DNA of 64,000 nucleotides from Bacillota bacterium (lineage in GTDB: Bacteria; Bacillota; Clostridia; Lachnospirales; Lachnospiraceae), in the NCBI GenBank assembly GCA_023421075.1, contig JAEZUM010000055.1, forward strand, positions 1-64,000. Reading direction: 5' to 3'. Numbering within the stretch: the first letter of the stretch is position 1; each line of letters begins with the position of its first letter. The notes beneath the pieces were generated by a model that saw only the letters and a program-made list of their open reading frames with translations, made no database searches and was not told where the DNA came from. The translations under genes were made by a program, and so were the position numbers. Shown here in pieces: positions 16,742-27,100 of the stretch.

Positions 16742-17390
16742 TATTGTGGCCTTTGTCGGTGTTGAGAGTTTTGATACTATATTATATTTGTCAAGGATTC
16801 TTCAGAGGTTGGGTCGAAATGTACTAGTAGTAGATAATTCTGAAACATTAGCATTGACATACTCTATTCCCCAAGTATCCGAAATGAATACTTATACTAC
16901 AATAATCTCATATCGAAGAGTGGATTTTACGAACATGCCTGTATTCGAAGAGCTTGCTGCAAAGTATGATGATATATTGATTGACTGTGGATTAAAGCAG
17001 CCAGCTTCGTCGCCCAACTTATTTACAAAACTAATCTATGTAACTGATTTGTTTGAATACAACATACACCGAATTAAGCAAATACATGATTACTATACCT
17101 GTGTAAATGATAAGGAGCTTTTAATTAGGAACAGTATATATACAAAAATATCGATGGGAGAAATATCAAGATTGATTGATCAAGGAATTCCATCTGGTAA
17201 AATTGCATTACTTAACAGAGATGATGTTGATTATGAGAGTTCTTTGAATAACCATATTAATAAAGTGTTTACTCTTACCTTGTCGAGAACATACAGGAAT
17301 TACTTGATTCGACAAGTGACGTCACTGTGTGAGTGTTTTTCTAGAAGGGAAATCAAAGAGGCTTATACAAGAGCCAGGAATGGAGACTAG
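16731..17390 (+). CDS. P-loop-less ParA/MinD-like protein
   Basis: A 219-residue protein. The start MANNIVAFVGVESFDTILYL is followed by LQRLGRNVLVVDNSE and YDDILIDCG, i.e. the strand order of ParA/MinD-like folds, yet there is no Walker A motif at all. ATG at 16731 is preferred (GGAG upstream); a frame open further upstream overlaps the CpaB-like gene and is not supported. It overlaps the previous stop and is followed after 3 bases by another member of the same fold. Inferred to be a non-catalytic structural or regulatory partner of the neighbouring TadZ-like proteins. Confidence 0.5.
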   Translation: MANNIVAFVGVESFDTILYLSRILQRLGRNVLVVDNSETLALTYSIPQVSEMNTYTTIISYRRVDFTNMPVFEELAAKYDDILIDCGLKQPASSPNLFTKLIYVTDLFEYNIHRIKQIHDYYTCVNDKELLIRNSIYTKISMGEISRLIDQGIPSGKIALLNRDDVDYESSLNNHINKVFTLTLSRTYRNYLIRQVTSLCECFSRREIKEAYTRARNGD

Positions 17391-17393
17391 GAT

Positions 17394-18212
17394 ATGAAGG
17401 TATTATTTTGGGCACCCGTTCATGGTCAGACAGGTACCACTAGTAATCTTCTTGCGATTGCACTTATTTCAGGTATTTACTTTCGTAAAAAGGGCCTGAT
17501 AACACAAACCCACTTTAACCTAAATAATTTAGAGTCCCCCTTGCTAGAAGCAAACGCAGATAATAAGCAGTACAGGAAATTCTTTCGCGAGATAGGTATT
17601 GACGCTTTAGCACGTAATTTCAAGGTAGAAAAACTAAAAAAAGAATGGCTCGATTACTGTTGCATAGATATTGTAAACACTAATATGACGTTGCTTCCCG
17701 GTACAACCCAAACAATTCGTGAATCCTTCGATCATGAGATGGATTTGGTTATAGTACCATTACTGAACGCTATTGAATTATATAATCAGAATGTATTTAT
17801 CGATGTTTGTTCCGGGTGTAATGCGCTATCAATGAAGCTCTTGCAGGAAGCTGATATTGTAGTTGTAAATCTTAGCCAGAACATGAATATGCTGCAACTT
17901 TTCTTCGATCGTTATAAGGATGTTCTTCCGGACAACATTTTTTATCTGATTGGTAATTATGACTATCGATCGAAGTATAATTTGACCAATCTTCGCAGGA
18001 GATATCCTAAATACATCAATTCTAATAATTCTGGCGTAATACCGTATAATACTGGTTACCGTGATGCACAGATAGATGGTAAGGCAGTAGATTTCATTCG
18101 TAAGAATCTTCTTAGCAAGAAGATGGACCCTAATTATTATTTCATTCAAAGGGCAATCAGGTCAACAGAAAAGATACTCAGGATGGCAGGTATTTTGGTT
18201 GAAAAGGAGTAG
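17394..18212 (+). CDS. MinD/TadZ-like protein with degenerate P-loop (second copy)
   Basis: A 272-residue paralogue of the protein at 14650. It opens MKVLFWAPVHGQTGTTSNLL: the loop GQTGTTSN sits where Walker A is expected but lacks the catalytic Lys. VFIDVCSGCNALSMKLLQEA corresponds to the Walker B region. TadZ and CpaE proteins often show such partial loss and act as localisation factors. GGAGACTAGGAT lies before the ATG. The gene is separated by only 3 bases from each neighbour, the next being the secretion ATPase, which is the usual company of tadZ. Confidence 0.62.
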   Translation: MKVLFWAPVHGQTGTTSNLLAIALISGIYFRKKGLITQTHFNLNNLESPLLEANADNKQYRKFFREIGIDALARNFKVEKLKKEWLDYCCIDIVNTNMTLLPGTTQTIRESFDHEMDLVIVPLLNAIELYNQNVFIDVCSGCNALSMKLLQEADIVVVNLSQNMNMLQLFFDRYKDVLPDNIFYLIGNYDYRSKYNLTNLRRRYPKYINSNNSGVIPYNTGYRDAQIDGKAVDFIRKNLLSKKMDPNYYFIQRAIRSTEKILRMAGILVEKE

Positions 18213-18215
18213 CAT

Positions 18216-20072
18216 ATGGCTTTTAGTGAACTTAACATTGTTCTGATAACATTGATACTTGCTCTTATCCTGATAATGATATATTTCATATTTAAAAAGG
18301 ACTTTGAGCCAGATGAAGATATCGAAACAGATCGATATTCATTAGCATACCTAAGGGATGGGGTTAAGGCAAAAATTAATGATATCATCGGAGAAAATAT
18401 ATATGAGCTTAAAATCAATAAAAATGAGACTAAAAAGAGAGAGCATCTGAAAGGACGGTTAAATCAGGCGACCAGGTATTGTACACAGGGTAATATTGGG
18501 GAGAGAGAGTATATGAAGGATTTCATTAAAAGAATTCTTCAGGACGATTATGGTATCAATGAGAGAACAATCGATATGGTGATATCGTTCAATAATGTGA
18601 TCAAACTTAACGATCAGGATAAGTTTGAAATCTTATATGCTCTTTATAATAAGGAGAAAGATAATATCGCCTTCTCAAAATTAAACGAAGCATGCAATTT
18701 CGATCAAGAGAAAAGTAATGAAAATGGAACTTATTATGAAATCACCTCGGAGGATATTAATGCAGCATTTATAAATTTGGCCGCTCAACTACGGTTTGTA
18801 GATAAATTGGAAATAGTGGCTCAGCGCATCTATCAAGACGAATTCGGTAATTCTGTTGCTGATATTTTAAGGTATGATAAGAAAATTGATGGGATTTCAG
18901 GTGGTGTTTCAGGAGCCTCTTCTGAACAATATAATTTCATGGAGGAAGCTATGGAGTCAGGAGACCCTACTAAGCTTATGACGTTTAACAGCCTTTGGAT
19001 ATTCTTTAATGGCAAAGCAATCCACCTTTCATTTCTTAGTTTTAGAGACGAGAAGGATTTAATTAGAGTGTGTAAGAATCTATATCGGTTTGGTTCTGTT
19101 GGACATCTTACTTCAAAAATTGGATATAAACTTTCTTATCAGTCTGATGGTTGCCGTGTGGTTGTCATACGACCACAAATAGCTACCCATTGGGCATTCT
19201 TTCTAAGAAAGTTTGATAGTACGAAAAGTCTTTCTCTTGAAGATCTATTAGTTGATCCGGGAAAAGAATTAGTAATTACTTTATCAAAATGGGCTGCAAG
19301 AGGATGTTTAAATATCATTATATCAGGTGATCAAAATTCCGGGAAGACTACATTTTTTAAGGCTTTAGCTATATTTTTTGACCGCAGAAACCCAATTCGA
19401 ACCATGGAACAGGAATTTGAAATTTGGCTTAATAATACATATACCAGTATGAATGCTGTTTGTCTTAAAGCATCCGAGGAGGTATCGCTATTTGATATCA
19501 TCACGATCGCTAAGAAAATGGATGCAGCCATCATGATGCTTGGCGAGATTGGTAATTTTGAATATGCCGGAGGATATCTTTCTTTATGCCAGGCCGGCAC
19601 AAGATCAACGGTTGCAACGATACATACAACAACGACAATGGATCTCATTGATTATATGAAAAATGGGGGTATGTATACCAATCTATTTCGAAATGAAAGT
19701 TCAGCTGAGGAACAGATCTCAAAATCATTACATCTGGATATTCACTGGTCTAAGACCCCGGAAGGAAAACGATATATCAGTTATATTAATGAAATAGTTC
19801 CATTATCCGTTGAAATTAATGATGATAATGATGACCAATTAACCAAAATAGCAAATTCTTTAAGGTTTATGTCCAGAAAGAGAGCTTATAAAATAAGACC
19901 ACTTATTACTTATGAGCAAGGGCGTTATCGTCTGTTAAATATCTTTAGTAACAATTCTTTGGAACGAATAGCAAAAAATCTTTCCAGTGGAGATATCGAC
20001 GATTTTCATAAAGATATAGAATTTCTAATGTCCCAGCTTGATTATAACGGGGAGGAAGAAAATGTCGGTTAA
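18216..20072 (+). CDS. TadA/CpaF-like secretion ATPase with N-terminal membrane anchor
   Basis: A 618-residue protein. The C-terminal half is a VirB11/TadA-type motor: Walker A SGDQNSGKTT at about residue 370, Walker B-like MMLGEIGNFEYAGGY at about 440 and the His-box ATIHTT at about 467. It would power filament assembly or secretion in the cytoplasm. The unusual part is the N-terminus, a clear transmembrane helix (about 8-27) followed by an acidic linker, which ordinary TadA lacks. The Walker B region also departs from the usual GEVRG, reading GEIGN. It sits between the MinD-like genes and the platform gene, as in tadZ-A-B-C clusters, and overlaps the latter by 11 bases. Confidence 0.8.
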   Translation: MAFSELNIVLITLILALILIMIYFIFKKDFEPDEDIETDRYSLAYLRDGVKAKINDIIGENIYELKINKNETKKREHLKGRLNQATRYCTQGNIGEREYMKDFIKRILQDDYGINERTIDMVISFNNVIKLNDQDKFEILYALYNKEKDNIAFSKLNEACNFDQEKSNENGTYYEITSEDINAAFINLAAQLRFVDKLEIVAQRIYQDEFGNSVADILRYDKKIDGISGGVSGASSEQYNFMEEAMESGDPTKLMTFNSLWIFFNGKAIHLSFLSFRDEKDLIRVCKNLYRFGSVGHLTSKIGYKLSYQSDGCRVVVIRPQIATHWAFFLRKFDSTKSLSLEDLLVDPGKELVITLSKWAARGCLNIIISGDQNSGKTTFFKALAIFFDRRNPIRTMEQEFEIWLNNTYTSMNAVCLKASEEVSLFDIITIAKKMDAAIMMLGEIGNFEYAGGYLSLCQAGTRSTVATIHTTTTMDLIDYMKNGGMYTNLFRNESSAEEQISKSLHLDIHWSKTPEGKRYISYINEIVPLSVEINDDNDDQLTKIANSLRFMSRKRAYKIRPLITYEQGRYRLLNIFSNNSLERIAKNLSSGDIDDFHKDIEFLMSQLDYNGEEENVG

Positions 20073-22086
20073 AACAGTCCTTCCTTTTGTACTGGCTTAT
20101 ATTATGGTTGTTATACTATTTGGGTTAATCATATACCGCAAGGATCAATATGAGAAGAAGAAGAAAAATAGCGGTGTTGCGCTATATAAGAATGAAGCAA
20201 GGAAAAAACAGTCAGAAATTATCTATAAGTACATGTTGCGAGTTCCAATATTTCGTGGGTATATAGCCAAGATAAGCAGAAGATACGAAATGTTAAGTCC
20301 GGTTAGACCCTATGATATTGCTAAGAGAACGATGACTCTGGCCTATCTTAATTTTGGATTTTGTATAGCAGTTCTAGTTTTTATTTATGTTTTGAATCCG
20401 AATATAGAACGTTTCGTTTTATCAGTTTATTTGGTGTTTGTAATAAACAATGAGATTATAAACTATTCAGTAGCGGCTGCAGAAATAAAATTAAGAATAG
20501 AGCAGGAGGGCTTTATATCCAATATAGGTCGTAATTTCTTTCGTAATTACTATATCGATGATGCAATATTAAAAGCTATGGAATCGCCGATGAGTAATGC
20601 AATGAAGATGCATGCCATGGCGATATACAATATCACAATCTCTAACAATATGAAGGAAGAGGTAGAGCTTTATAATAGTACATCACATGACAAATTTATG
20701 AAAATGCTCTTATCCCTATGTGTTAGTATTGTTGAGAGAAGTGATGGTAGCGAAAAAGAGAATAACATGTTAGTAGCAAATCTAATTAATCTAAAAAAGG
20801 AAATCAATTTAGATTACCTGAAAATGAAAAAACTTCAATTTGTTTTCTCCGGAAGTATTTTCGCAGCTGTTATCGTTTGTGTTCCTTTGTCTGCAATTCA
20901 AAAATTTGGTCTCTATATTTCTCCGGAACTTATTACATTTTATAAGGGGACATTAGGAACTATTTATATCGGTTTTGTTTATCTATGTTCTATAGCTGTA
21001 TACACGATTACAAATAATGCGAAAGAAATTAAGAGACCAACAGTAAGAGATTATTCATATCTTAAGAAAATAGAAAATAATAAAATCGTTAAGAAAGCAC
21101 TGGATAATTTCAATGAAAAAAATTATTCTCGGATGATTCATATGAGGGATACATTAAAAAGGCTAGGCGAAAACATTACTCCAAACCAACTGTTACTTAA
21201 ATGTTCGATTATTTCATTGGCTACGTTTCTATTTAGCATAGGATTTATATTAATCATGCATAGTAATGCAAAGAACCTTATTCTTAAGGATGTTTCAAAT
21301 CTGAATATATTGACAACTGCGGCTACAGAGGAACAATTATTTTTGGTAAAAGAAACTATCCTCTTTTATGCAGATAAATATAAGGATAGGATGATTTCTG
21401 AGGATGAGCTGCAGTTTGAAATATCCGGTAGAAATTTCGTTCGTAATAACATGATAGATGAAAAGATTTCACAGGAAGTAGTAAATAGATTAAAAAAAAT
21501 CAGTTTGGAATATTTTAAATACTACGAATTGCTATTATGTATAGGTATATCTATCATTGCAGCCTTTATACCATACTGGCTTATATTATATAGAAAGAAG
21601 CTTATGCTTGGAGCGATGGAGGATGAAGTAGTGCAATTTAACTCCATCATTTATATGATGATGAATTCTGATTCTGTAACCGTTGCTGAAATCTTGGAAC
21701 AAATGGAGATTTTTGCTGTGGTATTTAAGGCTAGCATACAAGAGTGCCTAAATGAGTATAACAGTGGAGATATTGAGGCGTTAGAGAAAATGAGGGTAAG
21801 GGAGACAAATGATTCCTTCAGACATTTGGTGATGAATCTTATTCGATGTGATGACATGCCAATTAGCAAGGCTTTTAATGAAATAACTGTCGATCGGGAA
21901 AATTATTTTGAACGTCGTAAGCAGGAAGACGATTTTTTGATACAACGCAGAGCGGACAGCATCAAACCATTAGCATTTCTGCCTGGTGCTCTTGTAATGA
22001 TTTACTTAATCATGCCTGTTGTGGTTATGTCTCTAAAAGCACTGAAGGATGTAATGATACTATTAAAAGATACCGGCATGTATTAA
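20062..22086 (+). CDS. TadB/TadC-like fused platform membrane protein
   Basis: A 674-residue polytopic protein with hydrophobic segments near both ends and in the middle, and large soluble helical stretches between them. The layout looks like two T2SSF-type halves in one chain: TadB-like N-terminal and TadC-like C-terminal, the last with PLAFLPGALVMIYLIMPVVV. In Tad systems TadB and TadC are separate platform proteins, so a fusion is plausible but inferred. It would form the inner-membrane base on which TadA acts. The start at 20062 is set by GGGGAGGAAGAAA immediately upstream, inside the end of the ATPase gene. It is followed by the pilin-like genes. Confidence 0.68.
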   Translation: MSVKTVLPFVLAYIMVVILFGLIIYRKDQYEKKKKNSGVALYKNEARKKQSEIIYKYMLRVPIFRGYIAKISRRYEMLSPVRPYDIAKRTMTLAYLNFGFCIAVLVFIYVLNPNIERFVLSVYLVFVINNEIINYSVAAAEIKLRIEQEGFISNIGRNFFRNYYIDDAILKAMESPMSNAMKMHAMAIYNITISNNMKEEVELYNSTSHDKFMKMLLSLCVSIVERSDGSEKENNMLVANLINLKKEINLDYLKMKKLQFVFSGSIFAAVIVCVPLSAIQKFGLYISPELITFYKGTLGTIYIGFVYLCSIAVYTITNNAKEIKRPTVRDYSYLKKIENNKIVKKALDNFNEKNYSRMIHMRDTLKRLGENITPNQLLLKCSIISLATFLFSIGFILIMHSNAKNLILKDVSNLNILTTAATEEQLFLVKETILFYADKYKDRMISEDELQFEISGRNFVRNNMIDEKISQEVVNRLKKISLEYFKYYELLLCIGISIIAAFIPYWLILYRKKLMLGAMEDEVVQFNSIIYMMMNSDSVTVAEILEQMEIFAVVFKASIQECLNEYNSGDIEALEKMRVRETNDSFRHLVMNLIRCDDMPISKAFNEITVDRENYFERRKQEDDFLIQRRADSIKPLAFLPGALVMIYLIMPVVVMSLKALKDVMILLKDTGMY

Positions 22087-22137
22087 AACATATAATTTAT
22101 AAAAAATACAAATACCAAAAGAAAAGAGAGGTAAAAT

Positions 22138-22602
22138 ATGTCAACAGCACAAAAAATATTATTATTTGCAATAGGGGCACTGGTTGTAGCTTTTTTTGTG
22201 GTTATTGGAATAACAACAGCAACTGAAGGTCAGAAAATAGCAAACTCGGGTACAGCGCAAGCGAAAAATGTATCAAATGAGTACTCTGAAATTGACCGGA
22301 CAGTTTATGATAATACCGATGTTTTGGGAAGTACGTTGAGAGAGCTTATCAATAAAGTGGTGGAGGAAGAGGAAGAATTGTCGATAATTGTGAAGACTAA
22401 TGCCAATACAACAGGAGTTGAATACAATTATGATATGAATAACACAAAGCCATATCAGATAACAAAATTAACGTCATCACCATTGATACCAACAAAAATT
22501 ACAGATACCAATTACATCAATCCTGATGCACAGTTTCGAGGAAAGGTTTATAAGAATTCGAACAATAATATTATCGCAATAGAATTTGTTCAGAACAAGT
22601 AG
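22138..22602 (+). CDS. Pilin-like small membrane protein 1
   Basis: A 154-residue protein: a short polar start with Lys6, then a hydrophobic helix (about 7-27) and a soluble domain. The pattern MxxxxKIxxFxxGA followed by a long helix is shared with the genes at 22742 and 23225 and resembles class IVb/Tad pilins with no cleavable leader. The soluble part shows YDNTDVLGSTLRELI, a motif repeated in its paralogues (VxGSxL), then a beta-rich tail ending in FVQNK. AAGAGAGG precedes the ATG. Position right after the ATPase and platform genes makes it the candidate major subunit. Such proteins are sometimes mislabelled as ABC permeases; I see no basis for that. Confidence 0.62.
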   Translation: MSTAQKILLFAIGALVVAFFVVIGITTATEGQKIANSGTAQAKNVSNEYSEIDRTVYDNTDVLGSTLRELINKVVEEEEELSIIVKTNANTTGVEYNYDMNNTKPYQITKLTSSPLIPTKITDTNYINPDAQFRGKVYKNSNNNIIAIEFVQNK

Positions 22603-22741
22603 CTAACATTGAAAGGAATAAAGTGAATGGAAAGCACTTCACTTTTGGAGAGGACTCCAACATAAATTTCTGTGGAAATTCTTGTTAGACTCTTTCAGTC
22701 GTTGTTTAAGGTGGAGAAAAGCACCATCATGGAGGTGGATT

Positions 22742-23197
22742 ATGAATACAGGGTTAAAGATATTTATGTTTGCTGTTGGAGCGGTCATTATTGTTCTTTT
22801 TATTGCATTAGGTATTAGTACAGGAACAACCGGAAAGTCGATAGCAGAAATAGGTACTTACCAAATGAAACAGGCAACCGAAGATAAGATAAGCTTACTT
22901 AGAGCAAAATACGACGGAAATTCGGTGATTGGAAGTGAGCTGGTTTCATTAATTGAGGATACGATTGAAGCAGAGGACCCTCTTTCAATCGTTGTTCGAA
23001 CACTTGATGGATCCAGAACAGATTATAATTACATATACGATGCGGACAATCATTCCATCCGAAGCAACGGCACAAAGGTGATTCTCAAAAGTAAATCCAA
23101 GGATGCTTACATTAATCGGAATTCTCTCTTTCTGTGTGATGTGAAAAGTGATTTGAATGGTAACATTATATGCCTTTGGCTGGAACAGGAGAAATGA
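22742..23197 (+). CDS. Pilin-like small membrane protein 2
   Basis: A 151-residue paralogue: MNTGLKIFMFAVGA start, one hydrophobic helix (about 6-27), then YDGNSVIGSELVSLIED, the shared motif, and a beta-rich C-terminal part with two Cys (LFLCDV, IICLW) that could form a disulfide. The start at 22742 has GGAGGTGG 5 bases upstream; an ATG in frame 60 bases earlier would add a sequence unlike the paralogues. The 139 bases before it contain small inverted repeats (AAGTGA/TCACTT), maybe an mRNA processing or stability element that changes the ratio between subunits. Confidence 0.6.
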   Translation: MNTGLKIFMFAVGAVIIVLFIALGISTGTTGKSIAEIGTYQMKQATEDKISLLRAKYDGNSVIGSELVSLIEDTIEAEDPLSIVVRTLDGSRTDYNYIYDADNHSIRSNGTKVILKSKSKDAYINRNSLFLCDVKSDLNGNIICLWLEQEK

Positions 23198-23224
23198 TTA
23201 TTGAAGAGGTGGTGAATTAGAAAT

Positions 23225-23656
23225 ATGAATACAGCTCATAAAATATTGTTATTTGGTGTTGGGGCATTAATTACAGCATTATTTGCTGTTCTACTTTTTA
23301 TGACCACAAAGGAAAGCAGACAAATTGGTTTCGCTGCAACAGTAAAGCTAGGTGAATTAAATGATGACATAAGAAACAGTGGTATTACGAAGTATGATGA
23401 TATTGAGGTTTATGGCAGTGATGTTATTAATTGCGTTAAAGAAAACCTAGGTGATTATTCGGAAACCGAAACAGCACCATTATTCGTTCATGTCGAAACG
23501 TCAAAATCGATAAATACATATACCAATATTTCGATAATAGATGGTATTAGGGATTTTACAAAGATTAATTATGTAAAACCTACAGCTGTGTTTCAAGGTG
23601 ATGTAGTAAGAAATATTAATGATGTGATTATAGGAATTAATTTTGTGCAAAAATGA
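23225..23656 (+). CDS. Pilin-like small membrane protein 3
   Basis: A 143-residue paralogue starting MNTAHKILLFGVGA, with a single helix (about 6-28) and the shared motif YDDIEVYGSDVINCVKE. The C-terminal region ends NFVQK, like FVQNK of the first copy. It follows the second copy after 27 bases. The four proteins probably form major and minor subunits of one filament, each with a hydrophobic N-terminal spine and a variable outer domain. Confidence 0.58.
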   Translation: MNTAHKILLFGVGALITALFAVLLFMTTKESRQIGFAATVKLGELNDDIRNSGITKYDDIEVYGSDVINCVKENLGDYSETETAPLFVHVETSKSINTYTNISIIDGIRDFTKINYVKPTAVFQGDVVRNINDVIIGINFVQK

Positions 23657-23733
23657 TATTATAAGGTTCTTTGAACAGTATGTAGTAATAATGTGAAGGT
23701 AATCGTACTGAACTTATCATATAAGGAGCTTAA

Positions 23734-24108
23734 ATGGAAGTAGGACAAAAGTTATTTGTCGGAGCATTATCTGTTTTGACTCTTTGTTTCGGATTGTATT
23801 TATTAATATATGAAACAAGAGCAGTATCTATAATGCTTGACGTAGTTAAGCACCAGATAAAGGATGAAGAAATATACCGCCAATATAGTGATAATATTAT
23901 GGAAGAGATATCCTTTGCTGAAATGATATCAATTTTAATGAATGAGTTGGAATATGATATTGAGATTAATGGAGCATTAATTAGAGTTTCAGAACATGAT
24001 ATCGATAAGATTGATAATTATAGCTTAACGGTTGGCCCATATCTCAAACAATATCAGTACGATGAGAACGGAAATATCTTATTAATAATTTATACAAGTG
24101 TAAACTAA
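23734..24108 (+). CDS. Pilin-like small membrane protein 4 (divergent)
   Basis: A 124-residue protein with start MEVGQKLFVGALSVLTLCFG, a similar N-terminal helix and a short soluble domain. The VxGS motif is not obvious, but FAEMISILMNELEYDIEING occupies the same place (helix then strand). AAGGAG lies 8 bases before the ATG. It is the most divergent and shortest of the set, consistent with a minor subunit. No known family is recognised with certainty. Confidence 0.52.
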   Translation: MEVGQKLFVGALSVLTLCFGLYLLIYETRAVSIMLDVVKHQIKDEEIYRQYSDNIMEEISFAEMISILMNELEYDIEINGALIRVSEHDIDKIDNYSLTVGPYLKQYQYDENGNILLIIYTSVN

Positions 24109-24157
24109 GAACTAATCATTGTATTGAAACGAAAATAAGAATAAGCGAGGGGATCCA

Positions 24158-27100
24158 ATGGACTTCAGCCCATTTGGGAAAGCAGTAGCGATTGCTTTAG
24201 TTGCCCTACTTCTTTTCCTATTTCCATTACCTTATATTGCAAAAGCAGTAAATGAGACAGTGGAAGATTTAGTGAATACACATGTAACAGAGTTTTCTGA
24301 TACAGCAAGGCAGCAGGGAACGATAACCAAGGAAGCCTATGAAAAAATGATCCACAATCTTGACCGTACCGGAGAATTATATGATATAGATATCGAGGTT
24401 TCACATCCGGTGTCGGGAACTGAGCCGGCGAAGCTTTTAGGGGATAGGATGCCGGATGATGGGAAAGTGAAAATCTTATACAGCAAGGCTGAAGCATCGG
24501 AAGATGATGAGTATGAAGGCCAAGAACATAATAATGAAATACAATCGTTTTCAACTCATACACATAACGATATCTGTTATGCAGGACATAGACATGTTCC
24601 TGTATATGGAACAACCAATATAACTAATATTCCGGTGTATATGGAAAGAAGATGGGAAACCATAAATGCCTTCGGTGTATATGGTAATGGTTATGTTTAT
24701 AAAATGTATTGTGCATGCTGCGGTACTTTAATTTATACCTACGCGATCGTATTTGGATATACAAACAGTGGATATGCTGTCTCCTATGATTCATCTGGAA
24801 ATCCATTGGTAAGTGTATTTTCTCTCACCGGATCAGGCTTTAATTCAACGATTGCAATGACGGTTATGTCTGAATTGGATGCATATGTAGTAGCAAACAG
24901 TAACGATCCCACAGATAACAAGACAACCGTGGATTTTTACTACCCAAGCAATTCTATTCCTACCCTTACCTCATCCGGTTTAAGAACGACAGTTCCGATA
25001 GCTTGTTATAATACAAGAAAGCACCCAAATACTACAGGCTGTTACAATGTGGGAAAAATTGATGGTAATTATATTGCTTATGCAAGCGGATCATACGATA
25101 CGTCATATCAATACTATTATAACAACTTTTACATAGAATGTGCTTCATGTCATACTATTGTTCTTCAAATGGGTATTTGCTATTGTGACCTTTATGCGTA
25201 TGGATACTATAATGCCGGTTCGAATGTTACCTTTCTTGATTATAATAGTAATGGTGTTTCATTTTCAAATGGAGCATATTCTTTGATTCAAACGAATGAT
25301 TATTACGGTTATAAGTATCTAAACAGAAATGATTGGAGTAGTAAATGGAGGACTACCGCCCAAACAATGAGAAGTCGTGTAACATCACTACCTTACGAAT
25401 ATAATACGGTAAATGGAAACACATATAATTTTAAGTCACTTCCTACAAGGGACCCTATTAATACGTTTCCGGTCTGTTACCGGATAGGAAATCTTGCTCC
25501 GATTATCTGGGAGCCATTCCGAGGGTGTACGAAATGCGGAACATACGGCCAACGCTTATCTTGTGGTCAAGCACAGGATGAAACGCCGATCTGTAACCAG
25601 GTTGTAACCTCTATAACAGCCACCGAACCTGTACAATCCGTTAGTATGAAGGAGGAATTTGTAAGCACTGCCAATGCTTCTTATCTAGATGGACATATGG
25701 GTATGGTAAATTGTTCGAATAATCTAGATACTAATAAAATAGGCGATCAGACTGTGACATTGACCTACAATGGGTTAGTTGGGAATGCTAAGACGATCGG
25801 TACCAGAACTTGCACCGTGAATACTACAGTCAAAGATACAAATTTGCTGACGGATATTTTGGTTTCTCCATTATCCCAGGAAGTAAGCAGATATCAAACA
25901 CCAAGCTTTACCGTAACCGCACAGTATAATAACAATACATCAAAGCAAGTAATGGGATTTACTCTTGTTGGTTTTAACAGCCGAATCCTTGGTAAGCAGG
26001 CAGTAACATTGTCTTATAAAGAGGGGGATGTCACGAAAACTACATCGGCAGAAGTAACGGTTAAGAACCTGACAGCCACTTGTTCAACCTGTAATATAGT
26101 CTATTACCTCGACGATAACGATATCGATCAAGGCTGTCCGAGTTGTAATAGCACAATCGATGAAATCACTGTCAACCCAGATAATATTGTATTACATCAG
26201 GGCGATCCACTGGATATTATAGTAGAAGCTATATATAAAAACGGAATACGGAGCGTTATAACCGAATGGACAAGTAATTATGAACCAACTCAAGCTGGGA
26301 TTCAGGATGTGACGATTACATATCAGAACTTTAGAGTAGAAATCAGTGTAGATGTAAGACTTGCATTAAAGACCTGCAGCATATGTTCGTTGGAATATGA
26401 GTTTAATGATAACGGAACGGATCCGGGATGTCCGTCTTGTAGTAAAACGGTTGTGAGAATCGATGCTTCACCAAGGGAATTAACGATTGATAAGCATCAG
26501 ACAATACCGATCACAGTCAGAGCCACATACAAGGATGGTCACACCACAGTGATTAATGATTGGGCTTCCAATCTTTTAGCGGATACGGCGGGTATCTATG
26601 AGGTTATGATCCTATACCAGAATGTAATTGATATCATAAAGGTTACCGTAATGGAAGATGGTCAGATAGGATGTCCATACTGTGGATTAAAATACCTATT
26701 CAATGACAGTCCCAAGGGATGCCCTTCCTGTTATATTACTCTGAGTGAAATAGAAGCTTCCCTCAGGAGCGGCGGCATTAAGGTACCTTATAGGAGTAAA
26801 TTGAACTTACAGATCACTAAAATCTTCAAAGATGAGCACAGGGAGCTGATATATACCGGATGGACTGTAAGCGATTTTGATCCTGGTAAGCTTGGCAGTC
26901 AAACAATCACCGTACATTATGAAGGTTTTCAAGATCTGCTAGACATTGAAATGGTTGACGATCTGCCTGAGGTTACCTGTCGGAATGGTCATACCTACTA
27001 CCTGAATGCCGATGGTAGTGATCCCGGCTGCCCATATTGTAGTTCGACAGAGAACAAGGTAGAGGCATTATTTTTGTTTGACACAACCTATACTAACTTT

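Noticed and set aside
22138..24108. ABC transporter permeases
   Set aside because: Each protein has a single N-terminal helix and a soluble domain, not the several helices and coupling loop of a permease.
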